Positions 22,336-36,767 of a stretch of DNA of 64,000 bases are shown piece by piece. Under the pieces are notes generated by a model that ran no database searches, was not told where the DNA came from, and saw only the letters and a program-made list of their open reading frames with translations. The position numbers were made by a program, and so were the translations under genes. The stretch comes from Iris pallida (Eukaryota > Streptophyta > Magnoliopsida > Asparagales > Iridaceae), in assembly GCA_029216955.1 (NCBI GenBank), contig JANAVB010033217.1, positions 1,685,059-1,749,058 on the forward strand, in the 5' to 3' direction. Every line of letters begins with the position of its first letter. Within the stretch, counting starts at the first letter, position 1.

Positions 22336-25300
22336 TGTTTTTGTGGTGGCCCATGCAGGTCAAGTTTGCCATTTCGGTTACATGATTGAACCAAACGGAC
22401 CTGCAATATAGGATTAGAGTTTAGATCTCATCCACCTACTTGACTTCCTTCCTTGACTTCAAATTCGAACTCTCGTTCGACCTCCTTGAACTGCATCTTG
22501 CTTGATTCCTTTCTACCGCCGATTCTTATTTTCGTGCTTGGTGTCAACTAGGAAGATGACTACACTAGTATATGCTCATAGGTCAAACACACGGCTAGAA
22601 TGGTTATATTGGCAATTGGAATACATTCAAAACTCTAATTGAGTTTAAAAGTTTTTTTTGTGATTTAATGATTAGTAATTGGTAAAGTAGGATATTACCA
22701 CTGAAAGTTTTAACCTTGAGATTTCTGAATAGTAAACACCAGAGGATTTATAGGATGTCATACTTGGTTTAAGAAATTGATTTTTCAAAGATTTGATATT
22801 TATGATTTATTGGATTATACTTATACATCCTTGCACAAGTATAAAATTGATTTGTTTTCGAGTTGTGATAATTATGAGTTTTTGGATAGATATACATCTT
22901 TGAACAATTATAAAATTTATTTAATTTTCGATTTTGATGTTTATGATTATATTATAGTTATACGCCTTTGAACAGTTATAAATTTGGGTTGAAAATGATC
23001 TTAGCTTTTAAAAATGGCCATAGGAATTATTTAAATTGAGATGTACAACTTGCGATTTTCGTATTTAGTAAATTTTGAATTTTAAGTGGAAGTATGACGG
23101 TGAATTTTGGTTTAAAATATTTGAAAGTGATGAAAACAATTTTTTGGAGAATTTTTCTTTATTTTAAATTGTGTCCTATGATTGAGGACTTACAAATCTA
23201 TTTAGATTTTTGAAAAAAAAAGATTTTTGATTGATAAGATTATTTGAAATTTAGTTTAATATGGGACTGCTAATATTAAAAAAAAATTTGAAAATTTCGA
23301 AGGGTATAATGGAAAATTATTTTGATTGATTAAAGTAAGTTACCATTTAAAGGTTGCGATTTTGCTAGAATAACTTAGCATGAATAGAAGTTAAAATTGA
23401 TGAGAGCGCTGAGCTTAATTTTAAGATTGCTTTTAATATGCTAAGAGTTGATTATGAGTTATTTGAAAATTTTAGAGTTATAAAGTTTGATTGATTGTGA
23501 AGTTTTTGTAGATTTGTAAATTATGAACTCTTGAGTTAAATAGTGGAATTTAAAAATTTTTGGAAAGGGTTAGTAGTAACATGATAAAATTTTGCTTTGA
23601 GATTTATGTAGTGATTTAAATTTGTTATGATGAATTTGAAATACAAATTTTGGTGGTTTATTTTTGAAAGTTTATTTTTGAAATTTTCTTGAGGAAGCTT
23701 GAGTTAATTTTTTTTGGTAGGCATCAAGATAGCTCTAAAAAGATAGATGTACTCCATACAAATTGCCATGTCACCCATGACCATGATAGTAGTATATACA
23801 CCAGTGTTGTTAGTCATACCTAGCTATGTGACTGTATTTCCACCTTGACTTACTCGACCTTCCTTCAATTCTAGATCTTTTTATTGCGACCTTCTAACCC
23901 ATTGCATTTGTATAATGATTTAATTGTTCCCAAACTGTATTCATTAGGATACTATCTTCTCACTAGAACTGTGCCCCTAAATTATTATTCTTATGGATTC
24001 TTTAATTAGTTTAATTTCATGCTTGAACTTGATCTTCTTTAGTTTTGTGCATTAATTATCACCTCATGCACTCCCACTTTCTAATTTTGATCATTCGGCG
24101 TTCCCTATTGTGACTTTAATATTTGGAGCACCGCACTAGACTTTTCCTTCCAACAACTTTCACATGCAAGACCTAGACGAGCCCACCTTCATGTAGGTAT
24201 ATCACGTGCCACTAAAACACGTCTCCTTGTACCCTAATTTCATGTTACGACTTTCAGATCGGAAAGACTGGACGATAACCCCTACCGTGAAACCATATAC
24301 TTCTTAACTATAGACTCGACCTCGATATATGATTTTGCTCTTTTCCTTACATGCTTAACCTTGCACTTATCTTGATTGCTGGACCTATCGTCCCATAGCA
24401 CCATTAGTTTAATCCTTTTAAGTTGGGTAGAATACCTCACGGCCCAACAAAGCCTATGTCCTTGTGACCCATGTTGGTAAGTTCACTTAAACTATAAATT
24501 CCGAGGACCCTACCTTATCTAGTCAACCAAGCCGACAGCATAGACCCAAATTTCGGGCGGAACCGAAACTTTATAAGATCTTGGACTATTTGATTCTTTC
24601 ATCATTACCCTTTACTTAAAATTTTATCTACCTATGATGCTAAAATAGCTTAGTTTTGCAAGCTTATTCTTTATCAAGCTTGATCATGACATATGTTTAA
24701 TGTGGGCGCCCACTAATACATTGTCTAATCAGAACCGGCGTATTATGGTCTGATCAACCATAGTGCACTTAGTTCGCTTCTTGTATATTGTTCAAACATG
24801 GATGGAGACATAATTAAACTAGGCCCTAGAGTCTCTTCCGCGACTGCCTTGACAAATCTCTTTGAAGTATTCAAATCGCCTTTGAACCGCATATTGGTAT
24901 TCAAAAACATCTTTCCTGAACTCTTGTTGACTTCGTCCCTTGTCCATTATAGACAAAGCCTTGTACTTGATAAGATTGGGCCAAACTATCCTCCTATAAC
25001 CGTGATATTGCATGTATACGGAGATAGTTAGCCATTACCAATCTATGTGACTATAACCCCCTCTTGAGTTACCCGTCCTCCTCACGACCCCAGATTCATT
25101 ATCACGACCTTCTAATCATTCTTGGGACTTAGGAATGATTCAATTCATTCCCAACTAAAATATAACCCTAGACAATTATATCCTCTCAATTGCTTGCCCT
25201 TAACCTAGACAATTTGTATCTCCTTATTTCACGTCCTATCATAGTTAACTTTAACCCTTAATATTCCTTATTGACTCCTAATGCATGTTTGTATAAAACA

Positions 25301-25426
25301 TCGCTTCTTCGCGTCATTCAAAAATATAAATCATATTCGGTATCAATGAACTTTTCCTAACACCTAAATTTTCTACCATACCTATTCCTAAATTTCGAGG
25401 ACGAAATTCCTTTAAGTTGGGTAGGA
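22336..25426 (+). mobile_element. LARD-like element, internal domain (copy 1), non-coding
   Basis: 3.1 kb between the two LTRs with no gag, protease, RT or integrase similarity in any frame; the longest ORF is 77 residues and has no known feature. The 3' end (AATTTCGAGGACGAAATTCC then AAGTTGGGTAGGA) is the typical end of a Ty3/gypsy chromovirus (Tekay-like) internal region, with a polypurine-like tract before the LTR. No standard tRNA-iMet primer site follows the 5' LTR. Two internal blocks (about 23810-23900 and 25040-25120) share CTATGTGACT and CGACCTTCTAA landmarks. The element must depend on proteins of another element. Confidence 0.75.
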
Positions 25427-27336
25427 TGTAAACTCCCTAAATTTCTACTTTTAAATTTTTTTTCGAGTATTTAAATTTTATTTGGTAATGGTACGTCGCA
25501 CTGTCGTATTATACGTCGCGTACGAAATTGTCATATCGGACGTCGCGAATGGGTTCGCAAATTTCGTATGACTCGACAAGTGCGAACATGCGCGAGATAA
25601 ATATTTTTGTAAAAATATTGTTATTTTAGAAGTACGATTTTTTTTATAATAAATTTGATTACTTGAAGTTGTTACCAAAACCTTATTTTTATATAAAAAG
25701 ATTTATTTATTTCGCTATTCAAAAAAAAAGTAGTGGTTTAGAAATTTTTGATATATTATTATGAGCGAGCAACATGAAACTATTTCATGTTCACTTTTTT
25801 TTCGAAAACTATATGTAATGGATTTAATTACTATAAAAATAGATTTATCAGTAAATATTTAGGTAATTATCCCGATTTTCGAAATTAATATTATTGGTAT
25901 TTTTAGAAAATATGTTTTTGAAATTTTGGTGGTAATTTAAAAACCTTGATTGATTTTATTGATTTATTTAAATAATGTAATTAATATTTATAATTGAAAT
26001 TCAAATTTTCTATGTGAATTTAAACTAGAAGATGGAATGTAATTTTATTTAAAAACGATTTTGATTGGTTTTGAAATTATTAAATTAATTTAAATTAGCG
26101 GTGGAAATTATCTAAGCGGAGTTTAAATAAATCCTAAACTTATCTAACTGGGAATTCCCACCTCCTATAAAAGGAGAGGTACTCCTCCAGCAAATTATCC
26201 CCACCCACAAATTTTTCCAACACCGTGTGCATCGTGTCTGTGACCACGAAATTCTCATTCCAGTTTCATACAGTCATCCACGTCGTGTCCGACACCGGAC
26301 ACGACGACAAAAATCGGCAAAACCCATCCTGACCAAACTCAGCACCGCCACCTCCGCCCCAACAGAGCCTAGCCCACCGGACGCCACCCGCCGTACTTCA
26401 GGCGGCCCTCGTTCCGGCAGCACCCCACACCACCATCGCCGCTACCACCACCGTCATCCCTACCACAACCATCGTCCAAGAATTCCCAACAAAGAAAGGG
26501 AAGAGGTGAGAACCCTCACCTGACCGCCGGGCGCGAGCCTATCCCGTGCTCCACCCGCGTCCGCCGCCTTCGTCCCCAGCAAACAAGCTCTGGTGTGCCA
26601 GCACACGACGCGCCACCCCGTACTTCGTCTCCGACCGCCCAGTGACTTGCCGCCGACCCCCTCCAGAGACGACCACAGCCGTCCCGTGCCGTCCTCCAGC
26701 CGACAGCGCCTGACTCGACCACGAACAGCCCAGGCTGCCGCCACCGCCGGCCCGGCCTCGCCGCCGCCGCCGCGGATTCGCCCGCTCGAACCCTCTACTC
26801 CGCCGATCTCCACCGTCCCGGAGCAGTGTCGAACCCTGCCTCCGCCGGTATTCCCACGCGCCGACCATCCGAAGAACCGCCGCCTTCTCCGGAGTCTCCA
26901 CCTCCTCTCTGCCTCCTTCCTCCCTCTCGAAGCCGCCGCGCCTACGCCGGATCCGCGTGGAGACAAACCCTAACTCCTCCGCCGCCCGTCCTCAGCCGCC
27001 TCTGCGGATCCGCCCCTTCTCCGCGCTGCACCGCACGAAGCCGGAATCGTCGCCGTGCTTCTTCTCCACCGCGCCGGCGAGCGCGCCGGCAAGCGCGCCG
27101 TCCTTCCCGGTGAGAAACCCTTTCTCTCTCTCGAACTCGCTCTCTCTCTCTTTCTTCAGAATCGATTTGGGGGAGAGAGTAACAGTAGGATTTTAGAAGG
27201 TATTTATTATTATTATTATTAATATCATTATCAATGTTTAATTATTAATTATTATCATTATTATTATTAAAAATCAATGTTATTATTATTATATTATTAT
27301 TATCTTTATTATTATTAACCTCATTATTATTATATC

Positions 27337-27382
<46 letters not shown>

Positions 27383-27823
27383 TATTGATTGACAGTAGTT
27401 AATATTTTATGAGTGTGTATGGGAAGGGTATCTTGCCATTGATATTATTAATGATAATATTATTTTCCAAATTTTAATCGAATAAAAATAATTTGATTAA
27501 TATCTTAAAAATAATTGTGGAAAAAAAATATATACTACTGCATACTATTTGTCTAAGAATTTTTAACTACAAATTTTATCTTTGCAATTTAGTTTTAACC
27601 ATAAGAAATTTCTTCTAGATTTGCAAAATATTTTGATTAATAAAAGAGTAGTTTCACACTAAGATTTTAAGATATTTTGTTTTTTAAGTATCATAAATAA
27701 AATTGTGAAATATAGTTTCCTAAAAATATATATATATAAAGATTACTTTCAAGTAGTTATTAAAATTATTTTGGCTAAAGATATTTTAAAAGGGGTATAA
27801 ATATTTTCTTCACACATCCTCAC
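25427..27823 (+). mobile_element. LARD-like element, 3' LTR truncated by the sequence gap (copy 1)
   Basis: Same sequence as the 5' LTR with mostly small indels, ending at CACACATCCTCAC where the contig stops. The missing 1.2 kb is present in the second copy of the locus. Confidence 0.85.
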
Positions 27824-27836
27824 NNNNNNNNNNNNN
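27824..27836. other. Assembly gap of exactly 13 N
   Basis: Thirteen Ns separate the end of one copy of the 21.3-kb sequence from the start of the other. A fixed 13-N spacer is what optical-map hybrid scaffolding commonly writes when two contigs overlap on the map. It is not a biological feature. Confidence 0.95.
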
Positions 27837-28123
27837 CATCCTCGCCGCCGCCATTCCACCGGTCAGCAGTCACGGAATCAATCCCCCTTTCCTTCGGCTT
27901 CTTCCCGCCCTCCCAGGACAAATCCCCGTTGCTACTCCCCACCAGATCCTTCCCCGACGAAGATCTCCGGCTCTCCGGCTCCGGAACCCTAGAAACCCTA
28001 GCATCCTCCTCCGTCTCCGCCGCCTCCACCCTCCTCTCCCTGGAATCCGCCTCCTCCTCCGAATCCGACCGGTCCGATGCTTGTGCGACGGTCCCTGTGC
28101 TTGTGGCGAGAACTCCGCGCCAT
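27837..28123 (-). CDS. First coding exon of the charged-protein gene, truncated second copy
   Basis: Covers the start codon (28123-28121) to the DRWNGGGED segment, where the contig begins. Here the SDSEEE...RWNGGGED frame is open for about 90 codons, including a PEPESRRSSSGKD stretch that is garbled in copy 1, but the start-codon frame is still displaced near codons 15-20. The telo-box is at 28135-28143. Confidence 0.5.
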
Positions 28124-30898
28124 GGCGAACCGACAAACCCTAACCCCTCAGATTCGAGCAGGAAGACCCGCAATCGGATCAAACGAACCCTAATTCGAAG
28201 GAATCGGCGATTGCCAGATGCTCACAGGGAATCGCGACGATCAGCGGCGGATCGGCAGGAGAATCGAGACGGAGCCGCCGGAGAAAAAGAGTAGCTCTTC
28301 GAGAATCGATCGACTGGGCAAGAGTGGGACTGAAGAGGAATAAGGAAATTTGAGGGGGCTGAATGGGAAAATTGTTGGATCGTGAGAATTTGGGGGAAAT
28401 GATAAGAAGGGGAGGAGCCGCCCCCTTTTGTGTTCTCTATCGAGTCCTAATAGAGTCGCAGATACTTGGATGGACTTATTTGAGGGAATTGCCTATGGTT
28501 TGGTGAGTTTAAAACGGACAAATGTTAAGAGATTACAAAATTAGGGTACCCAATGGCACTCTTATGCATATTCAAATCTGTTAAAGCAAATTATAATTCT
28601 TGTTTATTTTAGTACTACCATAATTTTAACAATCATATTTTATACGAACTATCAAAATTTTGACAATCCTGGATTTGTACATGACTGTTAAAATTTTGAT
28701 AGTCCTATTTTTTGGTCATATGCATATTCAGACATGTTAAAAAATCCTTGTTTATTTTAATACTGTCATCATTTTAACAGTCATGTTTTTATACGTACTA
28801 TCATAATTTTGACAGTCCTGAATTTGCACATGACTGTCAAATTTTTATAGTCCTATTTTTTGGATTGCTGGAGTAAAAATTGTTGGACCTAATCGAGTAA
28901 AACCATGTATATAAATATATTCCAAACGAACTAAATATACAAAACAAAAATATATATTTCACAATTGTATAAAGCTTCCATCCTGCCAAATCCAGTCCAG
29001 CCAGTCATTGTATGCTGCAAGTGTAAATATTTATAAAAAACCAGAAATTTGTTACAAGTTTTTAGTGAGGTATCTCGACATCAATTTTGAGTGCATTTGC
29101 ATGCCTTTGAGGTCTAGAGACGCTTTTCCAACCAACAAACTATCTAAATCTTGTTGACGACATCTTGCAACTCATCTCTTAAATAAACATGTATTTACAC
29201 TTAAATTCAATCTTAGTGACTGAATTCCAAATAAGCAGAAAGAAATGTAGTGAATATTTTGATAATTGACAACAAATTTTTCCTAGAGTATAGTTGACAT
29301 TGCTAGAAATAACAACCATGTATCGTCTCTATTCGAATCTTACTCCCGAGCATTGGCCCAACCCTGCTCGAGAATCATATCAGCTTGCGAGTAGGTCTAT
29401 ATTGCAAAAAATTAATTTTTTACATGTTTATAATTTAGGGGTGTAATGATATTCTTTTGGAGGGATTGATTTTTAGGCCTAACTTCTGGAATCTTGCATG
29501 GTCGAGGGCGTAGCGAATCATCTAATGAGTCGTAGGTTGAGTAGACTTGGAGGGATGAACATAGGAGATTGTCGCTGAGGCTACTGCTCTTTGAAGGCGG
29601 TCGGAACATGGTGTTGTGTTGTAGGGAAGCGAGGAGGAGAGCGTAGAGGAGGAAGAGGAGCCGTGGAAGAAGGAATAAGAAATAATAAATATTTGTGGAA
29701 AGTTTGAGTCAGTGGTGGACTAAATAACATTTTAATCCATAAATAATATAATTAGGCAAGAAAGTGTCAAAAAAAAAAATAATGACCCTTGATATTGGGA
29801 TTAGAGGCTAAATTATCCTAGTGGCACTCCAATTATAGCGTTTGGACTTTTTTTGTACCTTAACTTTTTACTGCTCGATTTGGACATCCAACTTCATAAA
29901 TTGCTCTTTTGAAACACATTTCGTCCAAATTTATTACAAATAAGAGTTCATCATTAACAAAATAATATTGTTATTCATTTAATTATAAAAACCAACGCAT
30001 CACTCAACAAAAACACAACTAATAAGGGCCCCAAAAATTGACAAAACATACTTCAAAGAGTAATTTATGAAGTTGGAAAACCAAAAATGAGCAGTAAAAA
30101 GATAAAGTGCCAAAAATATCCAAACACTAATAATTGTAGGAAAATTGTCTTTATCCTACTAGAAGTTTTTATTTTAATACCCATTCTTTGCATGAGGTAG
30201 ACTAGTGATTAAAAATGAGAACTTGAATGTTCCATTATTTGAAAACGTAAAAAGAGTATATTTTCACGAGAAGAAAGAATGATGGATTTACTTTATATAG
30301 TTTATATTTTTATATTTCTACTTTTTTTTTTAGAATTTAATAATTGAATGGTGGCGATATGTGATGATATAACTGCGATTTGGAGGCCTTTACATATATT
30401 GTTTTAATTTTATATTTTTACATAGGAAAAATTTATGAAATGTCCAAAAAAAGAAAAAAAAAATTATGAAAATCCAGCGCACAATAACTTTTCATCGCGT
30501 GCCCAGAATTAGCAAAAATATAAAGGGGGTTCTGAATGACATTTTTGTCCTTTCTTCTAATATATTGAAAACCCCACGAAACTACTCTTAAAAAAACGTT
30601 TCGATACTTCCTCTTCGTCCATACGCTGCTCACTTTCGAATCTAGGTTTTCTCCTCAAAAAATTTCGAACCTTACTTCAAAACTCGTCGAAAAATTTCGA
30701 AAATGTCGACAAACGGTAAAACTGTTAAAACGGAGGTCCAAAAATCATTTTTTTCGCAATTCTAAAATTTCGAAAGGCCGACTAACAAAAAGTTGTTAAT
30801 CTTCGGCTCCTCGAAAATACGCTCCTTTTGCGACAAACCGGGCCTCGTTTTGACCTCCCAGTCAAAAGTTATGGCCCTTCAAAGTTTCAATTGGCCAT
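28124..30898. other. Second copy of the upstream region: tandem repeat and foldback
   Basis: Contains the two-unit tandem repeat (about 28564-28865) and the foldback (arms about 29820-29925 and 30045-30165), as in copy 1. No gene. Confidence 0.7.
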
Positions 30899-30984
30899 AA
30901 AATGCAGGAGAATGATCATTCTTCGTAGTAATATCACAGAGAATTGACATTCTCTGTGCTAAAATCACGGAGAATGGTCATTCT
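30899..30984. repeat. Three palindromes, second copy
   Basis: The same AGAATGATCATTCT, CACAGAGAAT...ATTCTCTGTG and AGAATG..CATTCT series, again followed at once by the Sirevirus LTR. Confidence 0.85.
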
Positions 30985-32047
30985 TGTAGGAACGAAGTCG
31001 TAAAGTAGAATACTCTAGAGGGAGGTGAATAGAGTAGGCAGCGAAATATTGCTAATTAAAAAAAAAACTTGTTAGCAGTAAGATCACAGAATTAAATCAA
31101 TAATCACAAAACAATAACTCTAAAAGAAATGAGATCAGAAGGGAAACGCAAACACAGCGATGTATACTGGTTTTTCTCTTGTGAGGACTAGTCCAGTCGG
31201 AAGAACTCTAGCTTCTAGTTGAATCCACTATTGGAAAATCCCGCAAGTTTTTATACGAAGTCCTTGCAACTTCTACAGACACGAGCTTTGATACGAAGAA
31301 CTCGACCAACTTTAATTTTGAAGAGTCTTTCTTCAATCAAGCCTCTGATTACAATTTTTCTGAAATCTTATAGACCGCACCGTACCGACAAATTGACTAG
31401 AGAATTGTAACTGACTTGGGATTTGAAAATGAAAGCTTTTTAGAACTCTTTGAAAAGAAAAGTAAGCTTAGAAGAGAAGAGATGAAAGTGAATGAGTGAT
31501 TTGAAATGATCAGAATTCTTCTCTATTTATAGTTTTTCCAAAGGCAGAACTCTGGCAGAATTCGGACAGAACTCTATGTAAAAATTCGCAACTAAAGGGA
31601 GACCAAGTTTTTCAAACGTTCGAAAATCAAACGGCCACTAACCGAACTTTGGCCAAACTCTGGCCGAGTTCTGTCAGGGTTGGTCAGGATTTTTCAAAAG
31701 TGATTTTGGATTTTTTTTTTTTTAAAATCCTTCAGAAGCTTTTGTAAATAAGGGATATTTTTCAAAAACATAGGTCATTTTTAAAATGATTTTGGATAGC
31801 CTATTTGTCAGTACGACTCGGTGTATAATGTATTCCTAGACTCAATAAAAGTAAAAATTATATTGCATAAAGAAATACAGACTCGAGTGGCAAACATAGC
31901 TTCGATCTTGAACTGAGTAGATATCCGATCTTGATCAGTGTCCAAGTGTCCAAAACGTCTTGAGTAAACATCTGAGTAGCTCCGTATATCAAGACAGAGT
32001 TTGATCAATTATTAAAATCAGATTTGACCATGACCAATGGGCCAATA
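30985..32047 (-). mobile_element. 3' LTR of the Sirevirus-like element (copy 2)
   Basis: Matches the copy-1 LTR almost throughout, including the CTATTTATAG TATA box (31523-31532) and the mutated inner terminus CCAATA. Confidence 0.75.
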
Positions 32048-32540
32048 ATCTCTCCCATTTTGATAATTGACAAACCTTGACTGATATAATATCTTTGGTA
32101 TCTTTGATAAAAAAACGAATTTCGGTAAAAAAAAATTGTTCCCGTAATCTTACAAAGAAAAGATTAAGATGTTAGATCTTATTTCCCCCATTGTCACTTA
32201 GCAAATAATTGCAAAAGGGAAAGCTCCCCGCAATATGAATAAGCAATAATCAGTGAAGAAACAAAAAAAAATATAAAAATATTATAGTGTTCACAGGCAT
32301 GGTATGTTAAAAAATATCGAAGCATGATAAAGAGTGCTATAACGTGATATGCTAAATAGTACTAAACTGATATAAATCTCTAAAGTAGAGAATAGAAAAT
32401 GATGTTTAACAGACAAACATCACAGAAAATGTCACAAAAAGTTCTAAAACTAGCACAAATAAAAGTACAGATACTAGCTTGGAATGTCGGGGCATTTCTA
32501 AGTAAACAAAGACAATAAACAGTCACAATAGTACGACAAA

Positions 32541-32902
32541 TTAGACAAAAATGTCTAAATCACATCTCATCCTCATCCTCATCATCATCGTAGTAGTAGT
32601 CCTAGTACGACCACTATGTCCAGAAGGACCATCTCCAGATGTGCCAGCTCCAGAGGTGTGTGGAGTAGCACCCGAACCACGGTACCAATCATAAGCGTTC
32701 CCTGGCTGGAACAGAGAATGGACCGCCTCATCCTCAATGCGGTAACCAGATACAACAGGGTCTCTAGGAAGAGAACTGACAGAATGACCTGTCTGAGCAA
32801 ATCGGAGATCGGCAAACGAGTTGGCAATAGCCTGGAACCGAGTCACGTCACGGAACTCATGTTCCCTGGAAGTGTCAACAAAGAAAGTCTGCATATCTGA
32901 AA
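32541..32902 (-). pseudogene. C-terminal part of the Sirevirus env-like ORF (copy 2)
   Basis: Open for its whole length up to the solo-LTR insertion. It ends in a Gly/Ser/Thr-rich stretch followed by Met-Arg repeats. The longer open frame compared with copy 1 shows that a single-base difference in one of the copies decides whether this part looks broken. Confidence 0.6.
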
Positions 32903-32907
32903 GGTGC

Positions 32908-35852
32908 TGTCACGCCCCAGAACCAGAATACTGAAGAACGGGGACGTGCACAGCCAGCTACGTATAACGGAACGGCAACCATCCCGCTATACGGTCACGG
33001 CTGTCTAGCTATGTGAGGGTACGCTACAAACCATCAGTCTCTTAGGGTCAAATCAAGCTATTATCTCAATCTCAACAAGTAATGATAGTAACAAGATATC
33101 AGACCACCAAATATACAATTGTAAGGCGTCTCAAACATTACATATCCAGATGATCATGAAGCTAGTCGTACAAAATGTAAGGACTAGCAAGAGTTAAGTC
33201 ATACATGATCAACCTCGAGTTGCCAATCATGATTACAGCCGTAGGCAGACAGAAAGTAAAGTGCATCGAGCTAACAAGTGCTCGTCGGCTAAACGCCTCA
33301 AAAGAATATCAGTTAACAATACAGTGGGAGAAACAAAAGAAAAACCCACTCGTTGCCCGGGTTCCGTCTAGTGTTCACCATCGGGCTGGAAAGCAGGTAG
33401 ATCCTTTGCTGCTGCTCCGGTATCTGGCCATACAAAACCAGCTGGGTCAGACCCCAGAAAGAGCAAGTGCCACAAAGGAGGCCACGAAATAAGAACAAAA
33501 GCCAGCAATCAGCACAATAATATAATTACATAATAAGAGACAGTAATTTAAGAAAAGGCATGATAGTATATAAAAGACAAATCTTGTACAGAATCGATAA
33601 AAGACAGAACATATGGGAAGGCATGACAGGATGATATACGATGAGATGACCATGGGACTATTCAGATAGCCAGGTTACAACCCGTAAACCAAACAAGGAC
33701 CGGGGTTGTAACCCTTCGTCTGAACGGAACTTGGTTTCTCCCACCATTTATCGGCAAGATAAAATACGCGAATTCAAGACTTGCAATTAAACATGATTAA
33801 GGTAAAGCACGAGTAATCATGTCATGTCATGACCTTGCACAGGATCAGGACAGGACAAGAGGGACTAGACTCCATTCAATCAATCACGGCCAAGCAAGTA
33901 CTACGGCTTACTACTTTAACTAACTAGGGTTATCACAGACCTGATTACTAACAAGATGCAATAAGAATTCCAAGTCCGGTTACCTGTTTGTTACTACCTG
34001 AATGCTTCCAGCAAGAAAAGGAAAAGATAGCATGATATAGCAGACACACTGTAGTAAGATACATGTGTCCTAAGGTACCACGCTCGACGGCGGGCTGGAA
34101 GTGCGCTCATCTCGACGGATAGCAACAAATCCCATGTATATATATATAAGGCCGGGACCAAAGGGGCAACAGGTAACTGGGAAATTCTCCATGAACTAAT
34201 GATCAATCTAGTCATAACCTAGCCAGATTCAGTATGAATCCCTGAGTGGGAACCAGGGAGTCACGTCCTAGACATGATGCAAGACAATACGAGTGGATTG
34301 CACAAGCAAGCAGGAACACCCACGGTGTCAAGACAGGTCAAGCTAAGTTATCAAGTCATGTCAAGTCAGGAGTGCGCCGCCACGGGCCACTATCAAGTTA
34401 TCAAGATAATTCATGTCAGGATACTTGTCAGGAGTGCGCCACGACGGGCCACTATCAAGTCAGGTTGGTCATGTCAGGAGTGCACCATTACGGGTTACTG
34501 TCATGTTATGCTAGTTCCTTGTCATACCGTGCCATGTACAATAGTCATTCCAACATATTAAGTAAAATCAAGTTCATGACAAAAGGCGTAAGGATATAAA
34601 ATGGGCGTAAAATATCTAATAAAATATCAATATACAGGGCTATAGAAGAGCCAAGCTCAAGAAATAAACAACTAATCATAGACAAGTAGGTTGTGCAGGG
34701 TATGTACTGCGCAGGGTGAGCTGCGCAGGGTACCAACTGCGCGGGGTAGACTGCGCATGGGGTCAAAGGGCACAGGGTTAAAGGGACAAAGGGGATGTAC
34801 TGCACAATGGGTCATTGCGCATGGACCAAGGGTACAGGGGCTGCCTTGTGCATTGATTGGATTGCGCAAGGGAGGATTGCGCAAGGGTAGACTGCGCAGA
34901 GTATGGACTGCGCAAGATCAGGTTGCGCAGGAATGGATGGCGCAGGGTCAGATTGCGCATGAGATGGATTGCGCAGAAGTGGACTGCACAGGAGCAGATT
35001 GCGCATGAGCAGACTGCGCATGAGCAGACTGCGCATGAGTAGACTGCGCATGGGCAGCTGCGCATGAATCCATGCGAGTCGGGTTGAGCGCAGTTCGCCA
35101 AGGGGCAAGCTGCGCGGTCGGCGCTGCGCTAAAGAGCGCTGGCCGAGGGGGATGCGCAATCCAGCACTGCGCTAAAGAGCGCAGGCTGCAGGCTGCTACT
35201 CCAGGCCGAGAAGAACACCAAGAACACCAAAAATTCAAATTCTCATATCTTTGTCAAATCAAAGCCAAATCTAGATTTTCAAAGGTCTAACTGAGTAAAA
35301 TTGAATTCTCTTCCACATGGAAGTATCAAAACCCACAAAAATCCAACTAAAATAGATCAAAAACTAGTAAATCCAAAAAGTTAAAACCTAGATCTAGAAC
35401 AATGGAAACTCTAAATCACAAAATATCAAGTTCTAATGTTGATCTCCATGGCCTAATCTAGCTAATGGACAAATAAAAAGTGGTTCTCATATGTGGGCAA
35501 GGTGCACTTGCCTAATGGGTTGGAGAGTTGTTGGAGGAAGAGAGAATTAATGGAGGAAAAATAATGAGGAGAAGTGTTAGGTGGGGATTTTAATGGGGGA
35601 GGATAAGTTGTGTTGAGGGAGGTTGCTAAGATGGTCCAATGCATAATAAACCAAACCAATTCCTATCCAAATAAAACCAAGCTCTCCATTAATCAGAATT
35701 ATCCAGGAATGATAAATGACAATTAAACTACAATGCTAGTATGAAATGATACCACAACTTAACTGGTCAAGAAAAATAATAAATAAAAAAAAAAAAATAC
35801 TGGTCAAAATACGATCACGTATAAATACGTATCACGAATTTCGGGGCACTAC
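32908..35852 (-). mobile_element. Solo LTR in the env-like gene (copy 2)
   Basis: As in copy 1, with TSD GGTGC at 32903-32907 and 35853-35857. The last A of the LTR is missing (ACTAC|GGTGC). The TGCGCA minisatellite lies at about 34690-35075. Confidence 0.8.
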
Positions 35853-35857
35853 GGTGC

Positions 35858-36767
35858 TGATGGATACCCTCAAAAGTCATAGAGTAGGTCTGAGGAGGAA
35901 ACAAGGGCAGTAAAGTGGAGCAGGAGGTGCAGAAGCAGCGACAGTGATGGACGAGAAGCTGAAGATACTTGGGCTCAGGGTCCAGAGCGCAAGTAGATAA
36001 ATCGATATCAAAATGCTGAAAGATTCGAGGGATAAGCATCGCATAAGAGGATTGCGGTCTCTTCTGCGACATCTTCCCATCATCTGGATGAAAGTCTTAG
36101 GAGCAGAAAAGGAATCCCCTTAAGAATGTGATAGAGGGAGATAGCTCAGTGCATGTGACAGATCATTTTCGAAGTAGATTTCAAAAAAATAGTAGAATAG
36201 TAATGTAATGTAACTCGTAGTTAAACAAGTTCAAGTTATTGGCCTTGAACTTTCCAGGACGAGTACTTGCTGGCGCACAAAGCTCATTCTTGAAACTAAC
36301 AAGAGTCTGCCCTCAGAAAAGTCAAATCGGTGATGTCATCGAGCGGGGCACCTTCGTTTGGAATACCAAGGATTTCTCTAGCAACACATCATCGAACTCG
36401 ATATCGATCCCCCAACATGAGTCTTACGGTAAAATGTCTAACACAAAAGTTACAGTAAAATAGTCGAAGGACATTAGTAGATATAGGGAATTGTTGGGTA
36501 ACGAGATGGTGTAACTCTAATGCCTCAAACAAGACGATGATCTGGAAATACAGTACATTTGATCGGAGTGCCTGTGCATATTGTACGTATGGCAAAGTCG
36601 ACATATATACCATAGCAAAGCTTGGTCATGAGTTTTGAAGTAAACTCATCCGACACCCGTCACCCGATTGGATCGGGGAAAAGAGGAAATCAGTATTCGG
36701 ATCTGAAGATGATGCCTCTTCACTGGCATTAGTCTTCTTCTCTTGGAAGGATGAATCTCTTAGACAT
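35858..36767 (-). pseudogene. N-terminal and central part of the Sirevirus env-like ORF (copy 2)
   Basis: Same protein as 14595-15521 but with many more one-base losses, so that only short open pieces remain. The high indel density close to the start of this contig fits poor consensus quality better than rapid decay. Confidence 0.55.

Noticed and set aside
24798..25031. 77-residue ORF in the LARD interior (also 46094-46327)
   Set aside because: Open in both copies of the locus, but these are the same DNA, so this is no evidence of selection. No domain is recognisable and an overlapping antisense ORF is equally open.
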